The notes under the pieces are model-generated. The model had not been told where the DNA came from. It did no database searches and saw only the letters and a program-made list of their open reading frames with translations. The position numbers and the translations under genes were made by a program. This document shows, one piece after another, positions 62,801-64,000 of a stretch of DNA of 64,000 bases. Within the stretch, counting starts at the first letter, position 1. Every line of letters starts with the position of its first letter. The stretch comes from Tetragonia tetragonoides (lineage: Eukaryota; Streptophyta; Magnoliopsida; Caryophyllales; Aizoaceae), in the NCBI GenBank assembly GCA_038025085.1, contig CM076147.1, positions 4,321,501-4,385,500 of the forward strand. The letters run 5' to 3'.

Positions 62801-62925
62801 GCCATAGAATATTTCCTCCCATTCCCAAAATTACAAATATTTTGTGATGGTATGAAAATATGAGCAGTGAAAGATATTTCAAATTGGATATTATTATGTT
62901 TCATTATTGACCTCCTGTAGAAGGT
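59823..62925 (+). repeat. Series of short hairpins sharing a YWGAA apical loop
   Basis: About 18 inverted repeats with unrelated 4-7 bp stems close on the same pentaloop type on the sense strand. Examples: ATGCTC-TAGAA-GAGCAT (60624), AACTAAC-CAGAA-GTTAGTT (60781), TCTGAAC-TAGAA-GTTCAGA (61403), AATCC-CAGAA-GGATT (62311), AGTCC-CTGAA-GGACT (62334), GCTC-CTGAA-GAGC (62401). Another subgroup has a C:G closing pair and one bulged base on the 3' side: 59969, 60098, 60275, 60861, 62617, 62748, 62787. TGGAC-CTGCA-GTCCA (62041) is a variant. No protein frame runs through them. Confidence 0.8.
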
Positions 62926-63060
62926 TTATATTTGTATTACTAAAGACCTCCCGGAGCTTGTGTATGTTAAATGGCTTGGAATTATGAAAATTGCTCATAT
63001 ATTGTGAAGTTCTATTAAAGGATGAGACTTTTCGCACTTCACGTTTTTCTCCTATTGCAT

Positions 63061-63596
63061 AGGTTTTTCCCATCGGGTTTTCCTAGCAAAGGTTTTGGTG
63101 AAGTAGTGGTTGTACTCTTTTTTCCTTCGTTGAGGTTTTTATCCCATTAGGTTTTACCTAACAAGGTTTTTAACGAGGCAGCATAACAAGGATATTATGG
63201 AATTTAGAGAGTTCCATATTAATGTCTCCCTTTGTTGGATATATAATTGTTTGAAATGATATTGATACGAATGAAAGTTATGTACATCAAATTCAAGGAA
63301 AATATGAAGATTGTTGGAATCATATTTTAAACATGCAGGACTCAATACAAGTAAGAAGACATTTCCTACTGAAGATCACAATTCATCAACTTGAAGATCT
63401 AGACGGATATTGTCATGAGGGGGAGAAAATACGGGCTGCACTCCTTTTCCCTTAGCCATGGTTTTGTCCCACTGGGTTTTCCAGGCAAGGTTTTTAATGA
63501 GACAACATCTCACGCGTATTGAAGAATAATGTACACTTTTTCCTTCACTAGGTTTTTGTCCCAGTGGGTTTTCCTAGTAAGGTTTTAACGAGGCAT
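63061..63596 (+). repeat. Four-copy 3' motif of the LTR element
   Basis: A block of about 48 bp, AGGTTTTTGTCCCA-TGGGTTTTCCTAG-AAGGTTTTTAACGAGGCA, occurs at about 63061, 63133, 63458 and 63550 with substitutions. Preceding words (ACTCTTTTTCCTT) are shared too. Similar words stand before the 3' LTR of many plant Copia elements. A purine tract GAGGGGGAGAAAA (about 63418) lies between copies 2 and 3. Confidence 0.9.
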
Positions 63597-63838
63597 ATTC
63601 TTTAGGGATGTACATCCAAGGGGGAGTGTTATGAAATATATTATATGTGGATGTACAATATATTGTAGAGATACCGTACTTAGATACTTACCATATACTG
63701 AACTAGGGTCCTTGCTCTCCAAGCAAAACCCTAGCCCCTCTTGTACCCTATATATATCACTCATGTGAATAATACAAACAACTCTTGCTCCCTTTTACTC
63801 TCTACTCTCTATCTCTCTAATTGTTTCACAACACATGC

Positions 63839-64000
63839 ACTCTTTTACATTAGTCACCCTCTCTCTTTAGATACTCTTGCCCTCCCTTCATATTTCCCAC
63901 AACGGAATTGTACAGATTCTATTTATTTATTTTAAGTTTTACCCGCATCATATTCTCCCTACAAGTGATTTAACGACTACCAGATTGTGTTCGTTTCTTC
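63839..64000. other. Right flank
   Basis: No feature recognised before the window ends. Confidence 0.5.

Larger units (their letters stand above)
57849..63833 (+). mobile_element. LTR element without recognisable gag-pol, TSD CATGC
   Basis: LTRs 57849-58050 and 63627-63833 begin TGTTATGAAATATATTATAT and end AATTGTTTCACAACA. CATGC flanks both ends (57844-57848, 63834-63838). CGTTATGAGCACC follows the 5' LTR; this resembles the CGTTATCAGCAC primer site of some plant Copia elements. AAGGGGGAG precedes the 3' LTR. LTRs differ by about eight substitutions and two short indels. No frame longer than about 130 codons is open in 5.6 kb and I recognise no gag, protease, integrase or reverse-transcriptase motif. 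The middle part is a series of short hairpins (59823-62925) and the 3' part a four-copy motif. Confidence 0.93.

Overview
This is plant nuclear DNA, most likely from a eudicot. The evidence is split genes with GT-AG introns, a chloroplast-type J protein, nuclear tRNA genes without encoded CCA, and many plant repeat classes (Copia, Gypsy, TRIM, LINE, SINE, Stowaway-, hAT- and CACTA-like elements). The SINE and repeat styles remind me of Caryophyllales, but I cannot prove that from sequence alone. Only two protein genes look like ordinary host genes; most of the window is transposable elements, many of them nested.

Layout. 0-12.3 kb: a LINE 3' fragment, a TIR element set between microsatellites, a complete minus-strand TRIM with TSD TAGAT (6959-8101), and a 5'-truncated LINE with a 12-bp TSD (8495-10641). 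12.46-13.0 kb: an intronless DnaJ11-like plastid J protein. 14.1-17.2 kb: two Stowaway-like MITEs and a degenerate repeat array that stops just before tRNA-Ala(AGC) and tRNA-Val(AAC). 17.64-28.48 kb: a six-exon nuclear gene for a DarP/YjgA (DUF615) ribosome-assembly-like protein; its 7.6-kb intron 4 holds a truncated LINE, a SINE-like fragment, a Copia fragment and a young 1.65-kb non-autonomous LTR element. 31.5-37.6 kb: a gag-only Gypsy-like element (TSD GTTGT) whose pol region is replaced by blocks of a 43-bp tandem repeat. 37.8-40.3 kb: hAT-like element, a MITE split by a SINE, and a CACTA terminus. 44.4-56.4 kb: a dead Copia (TSD AAAAG, unusual TA...TA LTR ends) broken by a TGTAACACC-ended element and by a solo LTR that itself carries a second TGTAACACC-ended element. 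57.8-63.8 kb: an LTR element (TSD CATGC) with no recognisable gag-pol.

Strongest hunting result: the internal region of that last element (about 59.8-62.9 kb) carries some 18 short hairpins with different stems but nearly the same apical loop, YWGAA, always on the element's sense strand. The second is the 43-bp array of the Gypsy-like element, whose two half-repeats carry matching dyads (GAC-CAAG-GTC and GGC-CAAG-GCC). All boundaries, TSDs and splice sites were read by eye; no alignment or database search was run.
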